64,000 nucleotides of DNA from Roseibium suaedae (GCF_900142725.1 NZ_FRBW01000004.1:186001-250000); one strand, 5' to 3'. Positions 18,652 through 28,834 are shown, counted from the stretch's first letter. The notes: generated by a model from the sequence alone, not told the origin. Numbers and translations are program-made.

Positions 18652-19695
18652 TCAGCGCCTTGCGCTGCCGCGGGCCTTGGCCACGCGGGCGAGCGTTAGC
18701 AGGGTTTCAGACAGCACGGCGGGGCCGATCCGGTCGTTGAGGCGAGCGGTCTTCATCGCATCCGCCAGCCGCTCCATGGCCTTTTCAAGATCGGGAGCGT
18801 TCCAGATCAGGATCTGCCGGGTGATGGCGGCCTTGCGTTTGAAGAACACCGGCGGGCGCTGGGTGTCCACGACCTGCTGGGGCTGCTTGCCACGGTCGAT
18901 GTCGATCCGCATCCGGTGGAGCCACTGGAAGTGCTTGAGCGCCTGTCCGGCGATGACGGAAGCATTGGAGCCCTGGGCATCCAGCCGTTCCAGGCCGTGA
19001 TCCAGGGTTGAAAGGTCACCCATGGCCGAGGCGTCGATCAGCTCGGACATTTCAAAGGCGGAGGCATCCCCAATGATGGCCTCCACGTCGTCGCTGTCGA
19101 TCCGGCCCTTGTTGAGCGCATAGAGGCACAGCTTGCGTAGTTCCCCGCGGCTGGCCATGCGGTCCGCGCCCAGCAGGCTGTGCAGGGCTGCCTTGGCTTC
19201 CTTGGTGATCGTCAGGCCGGCTTCCCGGGTTTCCTGCTCGATCAGCTGGTCGATATCGCGTTCCGTATCCGCATAGCAGGGAATGGCGATGGCCTTGCGG
19301 TTGTCCTCGAACAGCTTGCGCAGACCCGTGCCCTTCTTCAGGTCACCAGCCTCGATGACCACCAGAGCCGGGCAATCATCGAGTTTCAGAAGAGCGGTTG
19401 CTGCGGGCGCCATGTTCTTGCCGCCCGCATCCTTGATCCAGATGATCCGACGTCCACCGAACAGCGGGATCGTCAGAACCTCATCGACCAGCCGGCTTGG
19501 GTCCGAAACGATTTCGCCTGCATCGATCTTGGCGAGATTGAACGGGTCGTCATCGCCCTCGGAGGCCTTGGCCACAAGCACGCCAGCCCGTTCCGATACA
19601 AGACCCGTGTCCGGGCCATAGATCAGAATGGCCGCGCCGCCCTCAGGCGGCTTGGCGATGAAGCGGTCGATGTCGCCTGCCTTGAGTGCGGTCAT
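18652..19695 (-). CDS. holA: DNA polymerase III subunit delta
   Basis: A 347-residue HolA protein of the clamp loader. The N-terminal AAA-like domain contains IYGPDTGLVSERAGVL in place of a functional Walker A, as expected for delta, and the middle has DDPFNLAKIDAGEIVSDPSRLVDEV and the family pattern GGRRIIWIKDAG. The C-terminal domain is helical. It binds and opens the beta clamp together with gamma/tau and delta prime. It is last in the leuS-lptE-holA operon, the same order as in many alphaproteobacteria, with 11 bases after lptE. ATG at 19695. Confidence 0.93.
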   Translation of the reverse strand: MTALKAGDIDRFIAKPPEGGAAILIYGPDTGLVSERAGVLVAKASEGDDDPFNLAKIDAGEIVSDPSRLVDEVLTIPLFGGRRIIWIKDAGGKNMAPAATALLKLDDCPALVVIEAGDLKKGTGLRKLFEDNRKAIAIPCYADTERDIDQLIEQETREAGLTITKEAKAALHSLLGADRMASRGELRKLCLYALNKGRIDSDDVEAIIGDASAFEMSELIDASAMGDLSTLDHGLERLDAQGSNASVIAGQALKHFQWLHRMRIDIDRGKQPQQVVDTQRPPVFFKRKAAITRQILIWNAPDLEKAMERLADAMKTARLNDRIGPAVLSETLLTLARVAKARGSARR

Positions 19696-19706
19696 CCCCG
19701 CGTCCC

Positions 19707-20276
19707 TTACTTGTGGCTGGCGAAGAAGCCGGCGATCCGGGTCTGGATATCCCCTGCGACGACCTTTGCAGCCCGGTCAGCGGCATCGCGCTTGGCGCGG
19801 ATGTTCGCATAACGCTGGCTGGAGAAGTCATAGGAGGCCGTCGCGAACGACCGGCCGGTCATCACGGTCTTGCCGTCGACAATATCCGACAGAACGAAAG
19901 TGGTGTTCATGGTCAGGGAGTAGGAGGTCGGAACGTCCGCAAGCTCGATCACGCCTACTTCGGCCGTGTTGATGCTCATGACCACCTTGAGCCGGTACTT
20001 CTTCTCCGGATGGCCTGCTCCGCGCTCGAAATTGAACAGAAGTTCATTGTAGAGCGTGCGCGAGGCGTCATCCAGGCTCTGGGTCTGGCGGATCGGATCG
20101 ATGTCGATGGCCGCAAGTTCGGCCTGAACCGTCGAGTTGACACCACCAGGCCCCTCGTTGAGAGAGCCATAGAGCGGACGAACCTGACAGGCCGAAAGGC
20201 CTGCCAGAAGCACAGTGGCGCAGGCGAGGGAGAAAAGTCCCCGGAAACTGCGGTTCTTCACATCAAGCAACGACAT
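19707..20276 (-). CDS. lptE: LPS-assembly lipoprotein LptE
   Basis: A 189-residue lipoprotein with a signal peptide and a lipobox (LSAC, cysteine at about residue 30), then an LptE domain. LptE forms the outer-membrane LptDE complex that inserts lipopolysaccharide. The mature start QVRPLYGSL and the later [20 protein letters not shown] are of the LptE family. The ATG at 20276 lies inside the end of leuS (14-base overlap) and is preceded by AAGGA, so translation is probably coupled. LptE sequences diverge strongly, so the call rests on lipobox, length and the leuS-lptE-holA order. Confidence 0.88.
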   Translation of the reverse strand: MSLLDVKNRSFRGLFSLACATVLLAGLSACQVRPLYGSLNEGPGGVNSTVQAELAAIDIDPIRQTQSLDDASRTLYNELLFNFERGAGHPEKKYRLKVVMSINTAEVGVIELADVPTSYSLTMNTTFVLSDIVDGKTVMTGRSFATASYDFSSQRYANIRAKRDAADRAAKVVAGDIQTRIAGFFASHK

Positions 20277-22881
20277 TCACGATCCTTTGCGGCACCACGA
20301 TGATCTTGCGCGGCGGCTTGCCTTCCAGCACCCGTATGACGAATTCCGCCTCCAGCGTAGCTGCTTCGATGGCCTCTTTGGAAGCATCGTTTGCAACGGT
20401 AATCTCGCCGCGCTTCTTGCCGTTGATCTGGACAGGCAGCGTGATGGTGTCTTCCACCAGAAGGCTTTCGTCCACGTCCGGCCATCCGGTCTGGGAAACC
20501 AGGCCGGTGTGGCCCAGGACGGTCCAGCATTCTTCTGCCAGATGCGGCATCATCGGAGCCATCATCTGGGCCAGGAAGTCGGCCGCTTCGCGCACGGCCC
20601 AGGCCATGTCGGAAGCTTCCAGACCTTCGTTTACGGCCTTGCCGATGGTGTTCACATATTCATAGAGACGGGCGACGGCGCGGTTGAAACCAAGGCCGTC
20701 GATGTCACGGGAGACAGCCGCAAGGGTCTTGTGGCTTGCCCGGCGCAGTTCGAGAGCCTTGTCGGAGAAAGCCGGAGCGTCCCGGCGCACGCCGGTCTTC
20801 TCGCTGATGTCGCCGATCAGACGCCAGACGCGCTGAACGAAGCGCCAGGAACCCTGAACGCCTTCTTCCGTCCAGATCACATCGCGCTCGGGCGGGGAAT
20901 CCGACAGAACGAACCAGCGAGCCGTGTCAGCACCATAGGTCTCGATGATATCGGTCGGGTCGACGGTGTTCTTCTTCGACTTCGACATCTTCTCGATAGA
21001 GCCGATCGTGACCGGCTCGCCGGTTTCGATCAGGGTCGCACGGCGGGTGCCGTCCACTTCCTCGATGCGGATCTCGGTCGGCGCGACCCAGCGGCCGTTC
21101 GCGCCTTCCCCGGCGCGGTAGGTCTCGTGGGTCACCATGCCCTGGGTAAAGAGGCCCTTGAACGGCTCCTTCAGATCCAGCGCTGACACCTTCTGCATGG
21201 CCCGGGTGAAGAAGCGGGAATAGAGCAGGTGCAGGATCGCGTGCTCGATACCGCCGATATACTGGTCCACCGGCAGCCAGGCATTGGCTGCTTCCGGGTT
21301 GGTCGGCTGGTCGCAGCGCGGCTCGGTGAAGCGGGCGAAATACCAGGAACTGTCCACGAAGGTGTCCATGGTGTCGGTCTCGCGCAGGGCCGTCTTGCCG
21401 CATTTCGGGCAGGTGGTGTTGCGCCAGGTCGCATGACGGTCGAGCGGGTTGCCCGGCTTGTCGAAGTTGATGTCGTCCGGCAGCTTCACCGGCAGGTTCG
21501 TGTCCGCTTCCGGCACTACGCCGCAGCCATCGCAATGGATGACAGGGATCGGGCAGCCCCAGTAGCGCTGACGGGAAATGCCCCAGTCGCGCAGGCGGTA
21601 GTTCACCTGGCGGGCACCCTGCGGCGCGCCGTCGATGGAAGTGTCTTCCAGCTTCTTCGCAACGGTTTCCTTCGCATCCGCGATGCTGAGGCCATCCAGG
21701 AAGGCGGAGTTGAAGATCGTGCCGTCGTCGGTGAAGGCCTCGTTGCCGATCTCGAAGCTTGCCGGATCGGCATCCTTCGGCAGCACCACCGGGCGGACCG
21801 GCAGGCCGTATTTGCGGGCGAAATCCAGGTCGCGCTGGTCATGGGCCGGGCAGGCGAAGATCGCGCCGGTGCCGTAGTCCATCAGGATGAAGTTGGCCAC
21901 ATAGACCGGCAGCTCGATGGAGGCATCCAGCGGATGCTTGACGCGCAGGCCCGTGTCGAAGCCCTTCTTTTCGGCGGTCTCGATCGCTTCCGCAGAGGTG
22001 CCGATGCGGCGGCATTCCTCGATGAAGGCCTGCAGCTCCGGATTGGTCTCGGCCAGCTTCGCGCTGACCGGATGATCCGGGGACAGGCCCATGAAGGACG
22101 CGCCGAACAGGGTGTCCGGACGGGTGGTGAAGATCTCGAGCGTCTTGTCGCCGGTCGGCGCCGGTGTGACGAATTCGAAGCGGACGCGCAGGCCTTCCGA
22201 CTTGCCGATCCAGTTCTTCTGCATCAGGCGGACCTTTTCCGGCCAGCGGTCGAGGGTGTCGATCGCTTCCAGAAGATCCTCGGAATAGTCGGTGATCTTG
22301 AAGAACCACTGGGTCAGCTCGCGCTGCTCGACCAGGGCGCCGGAGCGCCAGCCACGGCCGTCGATCACCTGCTCGTTCGCCAGAACGGTCATATCGACCG
22401 GGTCCCAGTTGACCTTGGCGTTCTTGCGGTAGACGAGGCCTGCTTCCAGGAACTTCAGGAACAGACGCTGCTGCTGGGTGTAATATTCAACGTCGCAGGT
22501 TGCGAATTCCCGGCTCCAGTCGAGGGACAGGCCCATGATCTTGAGCTGGCCGCGCATGAAGGCGATGTTCTCGTAGGTCCAGTCCTTGGGGTGGACCTTG
22601 TTCTGCATCGCGGCGTTTTCAGCCGGCATGCCGAACGCATCCCAGCCCATCGGGTGCAGCACGTTGAAGCCGCGGGCACGCTTGTAACGGGCAACCACGT
22701 CGCCCATCGCATAGTTGCGCACGTGACCCATGTGGATGCGGCCGGACGGATAGGGGAACATCTCGAGGACGTAATATTTCTCGCGCGGATCGTCGTTCTG
22801 CGTGACGAACACGTCCTTGTCATTCCAGACCTTTTGCCAGCGCGCTTCGACTTCGCGGGCATTATACCGTTCCGTTGCCAT
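20263..22881 (-). CDS. leuS: Leucyl-tRNA synthetase
   Basis: An 872-residue class I aminoacyl-tRNA synthetase. The HIGH-type signature is [12 protein letters not shown] (near residue 50), the editing (CP1) domain sits at about residues 220-420, and the KMSKS signature is KMSKSKKN (around residue 630). It charges leucine to tRNA and edits mischarged products. Two start candidates are adjacent; I chose the ATG at 22881 over a TTG one codon upstream. It heads the leuS-lptE-holA operon. The promoter must be in the 208-base gap shared with the divergent yggS. Confidence 0.96.
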   Translation of the reverse strand: MATERYNAREVEARWQKVWNDKDVFVTQNDDPREKYYVLEMFPYPSGRIHMGHVRNYAMGDVVARYKRARGFNVLHPMGWDAFGMPAENAAMQNKVHPKDWTYENIAFMRGQLKIMGLSLDWSREFATCDVEYYTQQQRLFLKFLEAGLVYRKNAKVNWDPVDMTVLANEQVIDGRGWRSGALVEQRELTQWFFKITDYSEDLLEAIDTLDRWPEKVRLMQKNWIGKSEGLRVRFEFVTPAPTGDKTLEIFTTRPDTLFGASFMGLSPDHPVSAKLAETNPELQAFIEECRRIGTSAEAIETAEKKGFDTGLRVKHPLDASIELPVYVANFILMDYGTGAIFACPAHDQRDLDFARKYGLPVRPVVLPKDADPASFEIGNEAFTDDGTIFNSAFLDGLSIADAKETVAKKLEDTSIDGAPQGARQVNYRLRDWGISRQRYWGCPIPVIHCDGCGVVPEADTNLPVKLPDDINFDKPGNPLDRHATWRNTTCPKCGKTALRETDTMDTFVDSSWYFARFTEPRCDQPTNPEAANAWLPVDQYIGGIEHAILHLLYSRFFTRAMQKVSALDLKEPFKGLFTQGMVTHETYRAGEGANGRWVAPTEIRIEEVDGTRRATLIETGEPVTIGSIEKMSKSKKNTVDPTDIIETYGADTARWFVLSDSPPERDVIWTEEGVQGSWRFVQRVWRLIGDISEKTGVRRDAPAFSDKALELRRASHKTLAAVSRDIDGLGFNRAVARLYEYVNTIGKAVNEGLEASDMAWAVREAADFLAQMMAPMMPHLAEECWTVLGHTGLVSQTGWPDVDESLLVEDTITLPVQINGKKRGEITVANDASKEAIEAATLEAEFVIRVLEGKPPRKIIVVPQRIVNVVA

Positions 22882-23089
22882 CAATCTTGCCGTTTCATTG
22901 TGCGCCGGAGGCGGCGCATCTCAGGGAGTGTTTGGCGGACTGTCACCAGAAATCCCCCACCGGGTCAACATGATTGGCGCTAAAATGACCGCTTTTCAGG
23001 CCTGTCCCGGGCAGGCCTTGCATTTTGGCGCCCCTGCTGCTTATCACGGGCGAGCATCACCGGGATGATTAGAGGGACGGGAAGAAGCC

Positions 23090-23767
23090 ATGACCGAAGC
23101 GTCGCAAGAAAATCTGCACAGGGTTCAGTCGGAGCTTCAGGCGGCAACAGCCGAGCATGGCCGCGCAGCCGGCAGCGTGACGCTTGTGGCTGTGTCCAAG
23201 ACCTTTCCGGCCGAGGACATCCGCCCTGTTCTGGAGACCGGCCAGCGGGTTTTCGGTGAAAACCGGGTGCAGGAGGCCATGTCAAAATGGCCAGAACTGC
23301 GCGAGGCATTCGGCGGTATCGAGCTGCACCTGATCGGTCCGCTGCAGTCGAACAAGGCCAAGGAAGCTGTCGCCACCTTTGATGTCATCCACACGGTGGA
23401 CCGGGAAAAGATCGCCCGGGCCCTCAAGGACGAAATGGTGCGCCAGGACAGGAACCTGCCTTGCTTCATTCAGGTCAATACAGGCGAGGAGCCGCAGAAA
23501 GCGGGCATTCCCCCCCGCGAAGCCGATGCCTTCATCAGGCTTTGCCGGGATGAAATCGGTCTGACCATTGCCGGTCTCATGTGCATTCCCCCGGTCGAGG
23601 ACGCGCCCGGCCCCCATTTTGCGCTTCTGCAGAAGATTGCGGCGCGGAACGGCCTTGAAGGCCTGTCGATGGGCATGTCATCCGATTACGAAACGGCAAT
23701 CGGCTTTGGCGCCACCCATGTGCGCGTCGGCTCCGCCATCTTCGGCCACCGCGATTATCCTGCGTAA
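23090..23767 (+). CDS. yggS: YggS family pyridoxal phosphate homeostasis protein
   Basis: A 225-residue PLP-binding protein of the YggS/PROSC family. The PLP lysine is in VAVSKTFPAEDI (about residue 36), and the conserved GENRVQEA, HLIGPLQSNKAKEA and GLSMGMSSDYETAI segments are present. Members control vitamin B6 pools and affect amino acid metabolism. The start is the ATG at 23090 with GGGAAGAAG upstream. It is divergent from leuS and followed by a repeat-containing gap. Not fused to a proC or yggT neighbour here. Confidence 0.93.
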   Translation: MTEASQENLHRVQSELQAATAEHGRAAGSVTLVAVSKTFPAEDIRPVLETGQRVFGENRVQEAMSKWPELREAFGGIELHLIGPLQSNKAKEAVATFDVIHTVDREKIARALKDEMVRQDRNLPCFIQVNTGEEPQKAGIPPREADAFIRLCRDEIGLTIAGLMCIPPVEDAPGPHFALLQKIAARNGLEGLSMGMSSDYETAIGFGATHVRVGSAIFGHRDYPA

Positions 23768-23896
23768 GGTTTCGAGATCTGTCTGTGCAGGGAGTCCGGG
23801 GACGGAGAGGTGATGGTGGGCATGGCAAGGTCTCGCCTGGTCCACGCAGGCTTTCCCGCAAGCAAAGTCCGATGCGTGAGCCAGCCTCTCCATACG

Positions 23897-23934
23897 GTCA
23901 TCCCCGACTTGATCGGGGATCCAATGCACGTCTC
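23897..23934 (+). repeat. CTTGA palindromic repeat, copy 1
   Basis: Begins GTCATCCCCGACTTGATCGG, a palindrome with arms CCCCGA/TCGGGG and loop CTTGA, followed by ATCCAATGCACGT. It matches the inverted copy at 24002-24039 over almost all of its 38 bases. Confidence 0.8.
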
Positions 23935-24001
23935 CGCAAGACAGCAGGCACAGAAGCGCCTAGAGAGAACTCCAGAGGAAAACAGTCTTCTTGAAGTTGT
24001 C

Positions 24002-24039
24002 AAAACGTGGATTGGATCCCGCGTCAAGCGCGGGATGAC
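24002..24039 (-). repeat. CTTGA palindromic repeat, copy 2 (inverted)
   Basis: On the minus strand it reads GTCATCCCGCGCTTGACGCG, arms CCCGCG/CGCGGG with loop CTTGA, then GGATCCAATCCACGT. The arms differ from copy 1 yet remain complementary. Confidence 0.8.
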
Positions 24040-24102
24040 ACCGGCAGGATGAGAGGTTTGACCATGGCATCCATGCTCTAACCTGACATCAAATCAGTCA
24101 CC

Positions 24103-25545
24103 TCAGGTCTCCATCCAGAAATCCGGTGTGACCAGCAAAAGCGCGCCGATGATTTCGAGGCGGCCGAGGATCATCTGGATGGCGAGCAGCCATTTGGCCG
24201 CTTCCGGAACGCTCTGGAAAGTGCCGGAGGGGCCGATGATTTCGCCAACGCCCGGGCCGACATTTGCCAATGCGGTGATCGAGGCGCTGAGAGCGGTGTC
24301 CGGAGACATGCCCATGCAGGCATAGATGGCGGCAAATATCGCGAAAGTGCCAGCGTAAAGGATCGAGAAGACCAGAATACCTTCAAGAACCTGATTGCTG
24401 ACCGGCTTGCCGGAATAGCGGGCAGGCTGGATCCGGTGCGGCATGACCATGCGGCGCAGGAGCGAGCGTACGAAACTAATCAGGATCACCACGCGGAACA
24501 TCTTGAAGCCGCCGGCGGTCGAGCCGCTGCAACCGCCGAGGAACGTGATCAGGAAGAAGATCGCGATGACGAAATTGCCGCTGAGCAGATAGTCCTTGGC
24601 GGCATATCCTGTGGTCGTGATGACCGACACCACGTTGAACACGGCAATTGTGTAAAGGTGGAAGGGCGGATCGTCATCCATCCAGCGTTCGGAGAGGAAC
24701 ACGAGGAAGCTGGCGATGAAAACGATGATGAACAGGGCCTGGATCTGCTGTTTGTCGTCGATGGATTTGCCTTCGGCAAAACGGATCAGGGACAGGAACG
24801 GCAGGGCGGAGAGCATCATGAAGACAATCGCCACCCAGAAGACCGCTGTCCCCTGAAACTGGCCGAAGGAGCTGTCCGAGGTCGAATAGCCGCCGGTCGA
24901 AACAGTGGTCATGGCATGGTTGATTGCCTGGAAGAACGTCATGCCGCAAACCATGTAGAGCAGGGTGCAGCTGACGGTCAGGCCGCCATAGAGGATCATC
25001 AGGCGGGCAACGAAAGGCTCGATGCGGCCGTAAGGCTTGTTTGCCTTCTCTGAGGATTCGAGCGCGAAGAGCTGGCTGCCACCGACCCGCAGGCCGGGGA
25101 GAAGCCAGATCCCGATCACGACGATGCCGATGCCGCCGATCCATTGCAGCAGCGAGCGCCAGAGCAGAATGCCGGGAGGCATCTGGTCGAGGCCGGTGAG
25201 CACAGTCGATCCGGTGGTGGTCAGGCCGGAGGCTGCCTCGAAAAAGGCGCCCGCGAAGGAAATCTCGATGCTGCTGCCATAGAGCGGGATCGCGCCTGCG
25301 AGCGTGAACGCCAGCCAGGCGGCGTTGACGAAGAAGAAGGCTTCGCGGCGGCGGAAGGCATATTCCCTGCCGGACAGGGCAGCCGTTGTGAGGGCACCGA
25401 AGCACCCGATGACGACAGCCGAGGTGGAAAAGACCCGCCAATCCGGATTCCCGGCGGCTATATCGACCGCTGCCGGAACCAGCATGAAGGTCGCGATCAG
25501 GATCATGAGCTTGCCGATTGGCAGCGCGACCGCGCGAAAATCCAT
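24103..25545 (-). CDS. trkH: Trk-type potassium uptake membrane subunit TrkH
   Basis: A 480-residue polytopic membrane protein of the SKT superfamily with four repeated M1-P-M2 units. Selectivity-filter-like segments with a central Gly are visible: SGLTTTGSTVL, TTVSTGGYSTS, VITTTGYAAKD and ALANVGPG. It imports K+ together with a TrkA-type NAD-binding subunit, which is not in the window. ATG at 25545. It is transcribed alone, away from ffh. Confidence 0.93.
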   Translation of the reverse strand: MDFRAVALPIGKLMILIATFMLVPAAVDIAAGNPDWRVFSTSAVVIGCFGALTTAALSGREYAFRRREAFFFVNAAWLAFTLAGAIPLYGSSIEISFAGAFFEAASGLTTTGSTVLTGLDQMPPGILLWRSLLQWIGGIGIVVIGIWLLPGLRVGGSQLFALESSEKANKPYGRIEPFVARLMILYGGLTVSCTLLYMVCGMTFFQAINHAMTTVSTGGYSTSDSSFGQFQGTAVFWVAIVFMMLSALPFLSLIRFAEGKSIDDKQQIQALFIIVFIASFLVFLSERWMDDDPPFHLYTIAVFNVVSVITTTGYAAKDYLLSGNFVIAIFFLITFLGGCSGSTAGGFKMFRVVILISFVRSLLRRMVMPHRIQPARYSGKPVSNQVLEGILVFSILYAGTFAIFAAIYACMGMSPDTALSASITALANVGPGVGEIIGPSGTFQSVPEAAKWLLAIQMILGRLEIIGALLLVTPDFWMET

Positions 25546-25944
25546 AGACAGTATCCCGCTCCCCCACCCGCCTGGGCAGGGCTGCCAGAGTGAGGTGGTT
25601 CTTCCCTGCTTATTTAATTTCTGGGGTCAGATTGCAAGCGTCATGGTCCCGAACCTGACTTCTTGCCGGCCTTTTGGGCAAGAAACATGAGGGTCTTCCT
25701 TGACTCCCGTGGCTGTTTGGGTCATTAAACCGCCCAACTCCATATGAGTGACTACAATTCGACCAGCCGACCGGGACCCGTAAAGGTGTAAAGAGAGCCC
25801 GGAGGTCAACATCCGACAGCGCGATGCGCCCTCGGGTGTCGAACTGCTTTGCGCATGGCCGTTCCGCCTTTATCCGGCGGGTGTCAGTCCCCATATGGCC
25901 GGGTATCCAATCCCGGAGCAGAGAAACGTTAAGGACCAGAGTTC
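25546..25944. other. Divergent promoter region of trkH and ffh
   Basis: A 399-base gap between divergent genes. I see no gene in it. A candidate ffh promoter is listed separately. The first ~100 bases next to trkH should carry the trkH promoter, but I cannot point to convincing hexamers. Confidence 0.6.
25700..25728 (+). promoter_or_regulatory. Possible sigma70-type promoter upstream of ffh
   Basis: TTGACT and CATTAA are separated by exactly 17 bases, about 217 bases before the ffh start. The -35 is strong and the -10 fair. It implies a long leader. Motif-only. Confidence 0.35.
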
Positions 25945-27504
25945 ATGTTCGAAAGCCTGTCCGATCGACTGAGCGGCATTTTCGACAAGCTGACCGGCCG
26001 CGGGGCCTTGTCGGAAAACGACGTCAACGAAGCGCTGCGTGAAATCCGCCGTGCGCTGATCGAGGCTGACGTCGCCCTGCCCGTGGTCCGCTCCTTCACG
26101 GACAAGGTTCGCAATCGCGCTGTTGGCGCCGAAGTGGTCAAGTCGATCACTCCGGGCCAGATGGTGGTCAAGATCGTTCACGACCAGCTGGTCGAAATGC
26201 TCGGCGAAGAAAGCCATGGCATTGATCTGAACGCCGCTGCACCGGTTGCCATCATGATGGTCGGTCTTCAGGGTTCCGGTAAGACCACCACCACGTCCAA
26301 GATTGCCCGCCGTCTGACCCAGCGCGACAAGCGCAAGGTCCTGATGGCGTCGCTCGACACCCGCCGCCCGGCTGCCCAGGAGCAGCTGAAGGTTCTGGGC
26401 GAGCAGAACGGCGTCGATACCCTGCCGATCATCGAGGGCCAGGGCCCGGTCGAAATCGCCAAGCGCGCCATGACGGCTGCCAAGCTCGGCGGTTACGACG
26501 TGGTCATGCTGGACACCGCAGGCCGCATCCACATCGATGAGCCGCTGATGGTGGAAATGGCCGAGGTCAAGGCCGCTGCCAATCCGCATGAAATCCTGCT
26601 GGTCGCCGATGCGCTGACTGGTCAGGACGCGGTCAATCTGGCCCAGAGCTTCAACGAGCGCGTCGGCATCACCGGTATCGCTCTGACCCGTATGGATGGT
26701 GACGGCCGCGGCGGTGCGGCGCTCTCCATGCAGGCCGTCACCGGCAAGCCGGTGAAGCTTATCGGGACGGGCGAAAAGTCCGATGCGCTGGAAGAGTTCC
26801 ATCCGCGCCGGATTGCCGACCGTATCCTGGGCATGGGCGACATCGTTTCGCTGGTGGAAAAGGCAGCCGAAGCCATCGATGCGGAAAAGGCCGCGAAGAT
26901 GGCCGCGAAGATGCAGAAGGGCCACTTTGACCTGGAAGATCTGGCCGAGCAGCTCAAGCAGATGGAAAAGCTCGGCGGCATGTCCGGCATGATGGGCATG
27001 CTTCCCGGCATCGGCAAGATGAAGAAGCAGATCGACGCTGCGAACATCGACGACAAGGTGTTCAAGCGTCAGGTCGCCATCATCGGGTCCATGACCCGCG
27101 AAGAGCGCCGCAAGCCTGACATTCTGAAGGCCAGCCGCAAGAAGCGTATCGCTGCCGGTTCCGGCGTCGACGTGTCCGAAGTCAACAAGCTTCTGAAGAT
27201 GCACCGCCAGATGGCGGACATGATGAAGATGATGGGCAAGAAAAAGGGCATGCTCGGCAAGATGATGGGCGGCCTGGGCATGGGCGGCATGCCGAACATC
27301 GATCCCAAGCAGCTTGAGGAAATGGCCAAGTCTGGCCAGCTGCCAGGTGGCGGCGAGCTGCCGAAGGGCTTGCCAGGTGGTCTTGGCGGCCTGGGCGGCC
27401 TGCCAGGCGGAATGCCGGGCCTTCCGGGTCTTGGCGGCCCGAAGCTGCCCGGCCTTGGAGGAATGGGAGGCCTGCCAGGCCTGGGCAAGGGGAAAAAGAA
27501 ATGA
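25945..27504 (+). CDS. ffh: Signal recognition particle protein Ffh
   Basis: A 519-residue SRP GTPase: N domain (about 1-90), G domain (about 95-295) with GLQGSGKTTT, DTAGR and TRMDGDGRGG, and a methionine-rich M domain (about 300-450) that binds signal sequences and SRP RNA. It ends in a Gly/Leu/Pro/Met tail of about 60 residues made of short GLPGG-type repeats before a basic KGKKK. It directs nascent membrane proteins to FtsY. The start ATG at 25945 is preceded by AAGGA. Its stop overlaps the next gene by ATGA. Confidence 0.96.
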   Translation: MFESLSDRLSGIFDKLTGRGALSENDVNEALREIRRALIEADVALPVVRSFTDKVRNRAVGAEVVKSITPGQMVVKIVHDQLVEMLGEESHGIDLNAAAPVAIMMVGLQGSGKTTTTSKIARRLTQRDKRKVLMASLDTRRPAAQEQLKVLGEQNGVDTLPIIEGQGPVEIAKRAMTAAKLGGYDVVMLDTAGRIHIDEPLMVEMAEVKAAANPHEILLVADALTGQDAVNLAQSFNERVGITGIALTRMDGDGRGGAALSMQAVTGKPVKLIGTGEKSDALEEFHPRRIADRILGMGDIVSLVEKAAEAIDAEKAAKMAAKMQKGHFDLEDLAEQLKQMEKLGGMSGMMGMLPGIGKMKKQIDAANIDDKVFKRQVAIIGSMTREERRKPDILKASRKKRIAAGSGVDVSEVNKLLKMHRQMADMMKMMGKKKGMLGKMMGGLGMGGMPNIDPKQLEEMAKSGQLPGGGELPKGLPGGLGGLGGLPGGMPGLPGLGGPKLPGLGGMGGLPGLGKGKKK

Positions 27505-27830
27505 GCGGAACCAACGCTGAAACGCAGCTCGGTGAGAGCGCGGCCATCACGGAACTCAGGGCGCTCCGCTCGTCCATCGACAATATTGATGCTGCCCTGG
27601 TGCACATGCTCGCCGAGCGATTCAAGTGCACCCAGAAGGTGGGCATCCTGAAAGCGACACACGACCTGCCGGCTGCTGATCCGGCACGGGAAAAGATTCA
27701 GATCGAACGGCTCCGCCAGTTGGCGGCAGATGCCCATCTCGATCCTGATTTTGCCGAAAAGTTCCTGAACTTCATCGTGAAGGAAGTGATCCGGCACCAC
27801 GAAGCCATTGCCGCGAACACCGGCAACTGA
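27501..27830 (+). CDS. Chorismate mutase, AroQ type
   Basis: A 109-residue single-domain chorismate mutase (chorismate to prephenate). The AroQ fold is all-helical and the expected pattern is present: [20 protein letters not shown], then KVGILKA and the C-terminal [14 protein letters not shown]. It overlaps the ffh stop by ATGA and ends 19 bases before rpsP, so it is embedded in a translation operon; this ffh-chorismate mutase-rpsP order is common in Rhizobiales. It may feed the tyrosine/phenylalanine branch together with the TyrC-like gene at base 1. Confidence 0.9.
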   Translation: MSGTNAETQLGESAAITELRALRSSIDNIDAALVHMLAERFKCTQKVGILKATHDLPAADPAREKIQIERLRQLAADAHLDPDFAEKFLNFIVKEVIRHHEAIAANTGN

Positions 27831-27849
27831 ACACACTGGAGACTATAAA

Positions 27850-28233
27850 ATGGCTACGAAAATTCGCCTTGCACGTGGCGGTTCCAAGAAGCGTCCGTAC
27901 TACCGCATCGTTGTTGCTGACGTCCGCGCTCCGCGCGACGGCCGTTTCATCGAAAAGATCGGTTCCTACAACCCGATGCTGCCGAAGGATTCCGCTGAGC
28001 GCGTTCAGCTGAACGTCGAGCGCGTCCAGCATTGGCTGAACGCCGGCGCACAGCCGACCGACCGCGTGCACCGCTTCCTGGATGCTGCTGGCCTGCTGAA
28101 GCGCGAAGCCCGCAACAACCCGAAGAAGGCTGAAATGGGCCAGAAGGCAAAGGAACGCCTGGCTGCCAAGAAGCAGGCTGAAGAAGATGCAGCCGCTGCT
28201 GCCGCTGAAGCTGCTGCTGAAGCCAGCGAATAA
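27850..28233 (+). CDS. rpsP: 30S ribosomal protein S16
   Basis: A 127-residue S16 starting [20 protein letters not shown], with the family motif [10 protein letters not shown]. The last ~35 residues are an extension rich in Ala, Glu and Lys, ending AEAAAEASE, beyond the normal S16 core. Such tails occur in alphaproteobacterial S16 proteins. GGAG sits 8 bases upstream of the ATG. It lies between the chorismate mutase gene and rimM. Confidence 0.95.
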   Translation: MATKIRLARGGSKKRPYYRIVVADVRAPRDGRFIEKIGSYNPMLPKDSAERVQLNVERVQHWLNAGAQPTDRVHRFLDAAGLLKREARNNPKKAEMGQKAKERLAAKKQAEEDAAAAAAEAAAEASE

Positions 28234-28285
28234 GCAGGCAACAGGATGACACACGCGTTGCGCCGGATCCCGAGGGTGAGTTCCC

Positions 28286-28834
28286 ATGGCTGATAGTGCC
28301 GAGAGCAAGATCCTGATGGCGATCATTGGCGCCGCGCATGGCATTCGCGGGGAAGTGCGGGTCAAGCCTTATGGCGATGACCCGCTTTCCTTCACCGACT
28401 ATGGTGTGCTGACCACGAAGGACGGCAGCCGGTCGTTCGAGGTGGAGGCTGCGCGGGTGCAGAAGACGGTCGTGATCACCCGGTTCAAGGGTGTCCGTGA
28501 CCGCAACGAAGCGGAGACGCTGAACGGCGTCGAGCTTTACATCGACCGTGATCAGCTGCCGGAAACGGATGAGGACGAGTTCTACTATTCGGATCTCATC
28601 GGACTGGCTGTCCATGATCCGGCCGGCGAACGGATCGGCAAGATCATCGCCGTCGAGAACTTCGGCGCGGGCGATCTCCTCGAAATCCGTCCCTTGCGCG
28701 GCAAGACCTATTACGTTCCCTTCACCGAGGCCTTTGTGCCGGCGGTTGATATGGAAGGTGAGGTCGTGACCCTGGATCTTCCCGCAGATTACTTGTCCGA
28801 AGCCAAGCCGGACGACGGACGCTCCGAAAGATAG
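28286..28834 (+). CDS. rimM: 16S rRNA processing protein RimM
   Basis: A 182-residue ribosome maturation factor that helps the 30S head assemble by binding S19. The N-terminal barrel starts with MAIIGAAHGIRGEVRVKPY and the C-terminal PRC-barrel contains YYSDLIGLAVHD and VPFTEAFVPAVDMEGEVV. It follows rpsP by 52 bases; trmD, normally the next gene in this operon, lies about 730 bases away after an opposite-strand gene. Its 3' end overlaps the convergent VanZ-like gene by 46 bases. Confidence 0.93.
   Translation: MADSAESKILMAIIGAAHGIRGEVRVKPYGDDPLSFTDYGVLTTKDGSRSFEVEAARVQKTVVITRFKGVRDRNEAETLNGVELYIDRDQLPETDEDEFYYSDLIGLAVHDPAGERIGKIIAVENFGAGDLLEIRPLRGKTYYVPFTEAFVPAVDMEGEVVTLDLPADYLSEAKPDDGRSER

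Larger units (their letters stand above)
23768..24102. other. Non-coding gap with an inverted repeat pair
   Basis: A 335-base stretch with no convincing gene. It contains two palindromic repeats (separate entries) in opposite orientation with a 67-base spacer, and otherwise nothing I can identify. The open frames crossing it have no ribosome site. Confidence 0.7.

Noticed and set aside
21229-22983. Plus-strand open frame (584 codons) opposite leuS
   Set aside because: Shadow of the leuS coding strand caused by high GC at the third position.
25546-25944. 4.5S SRP RNA gene next to ffh
   Set aside because: No stretch resembles the conserved SRP RNA apical loop with its GGAAG tetraloop region.
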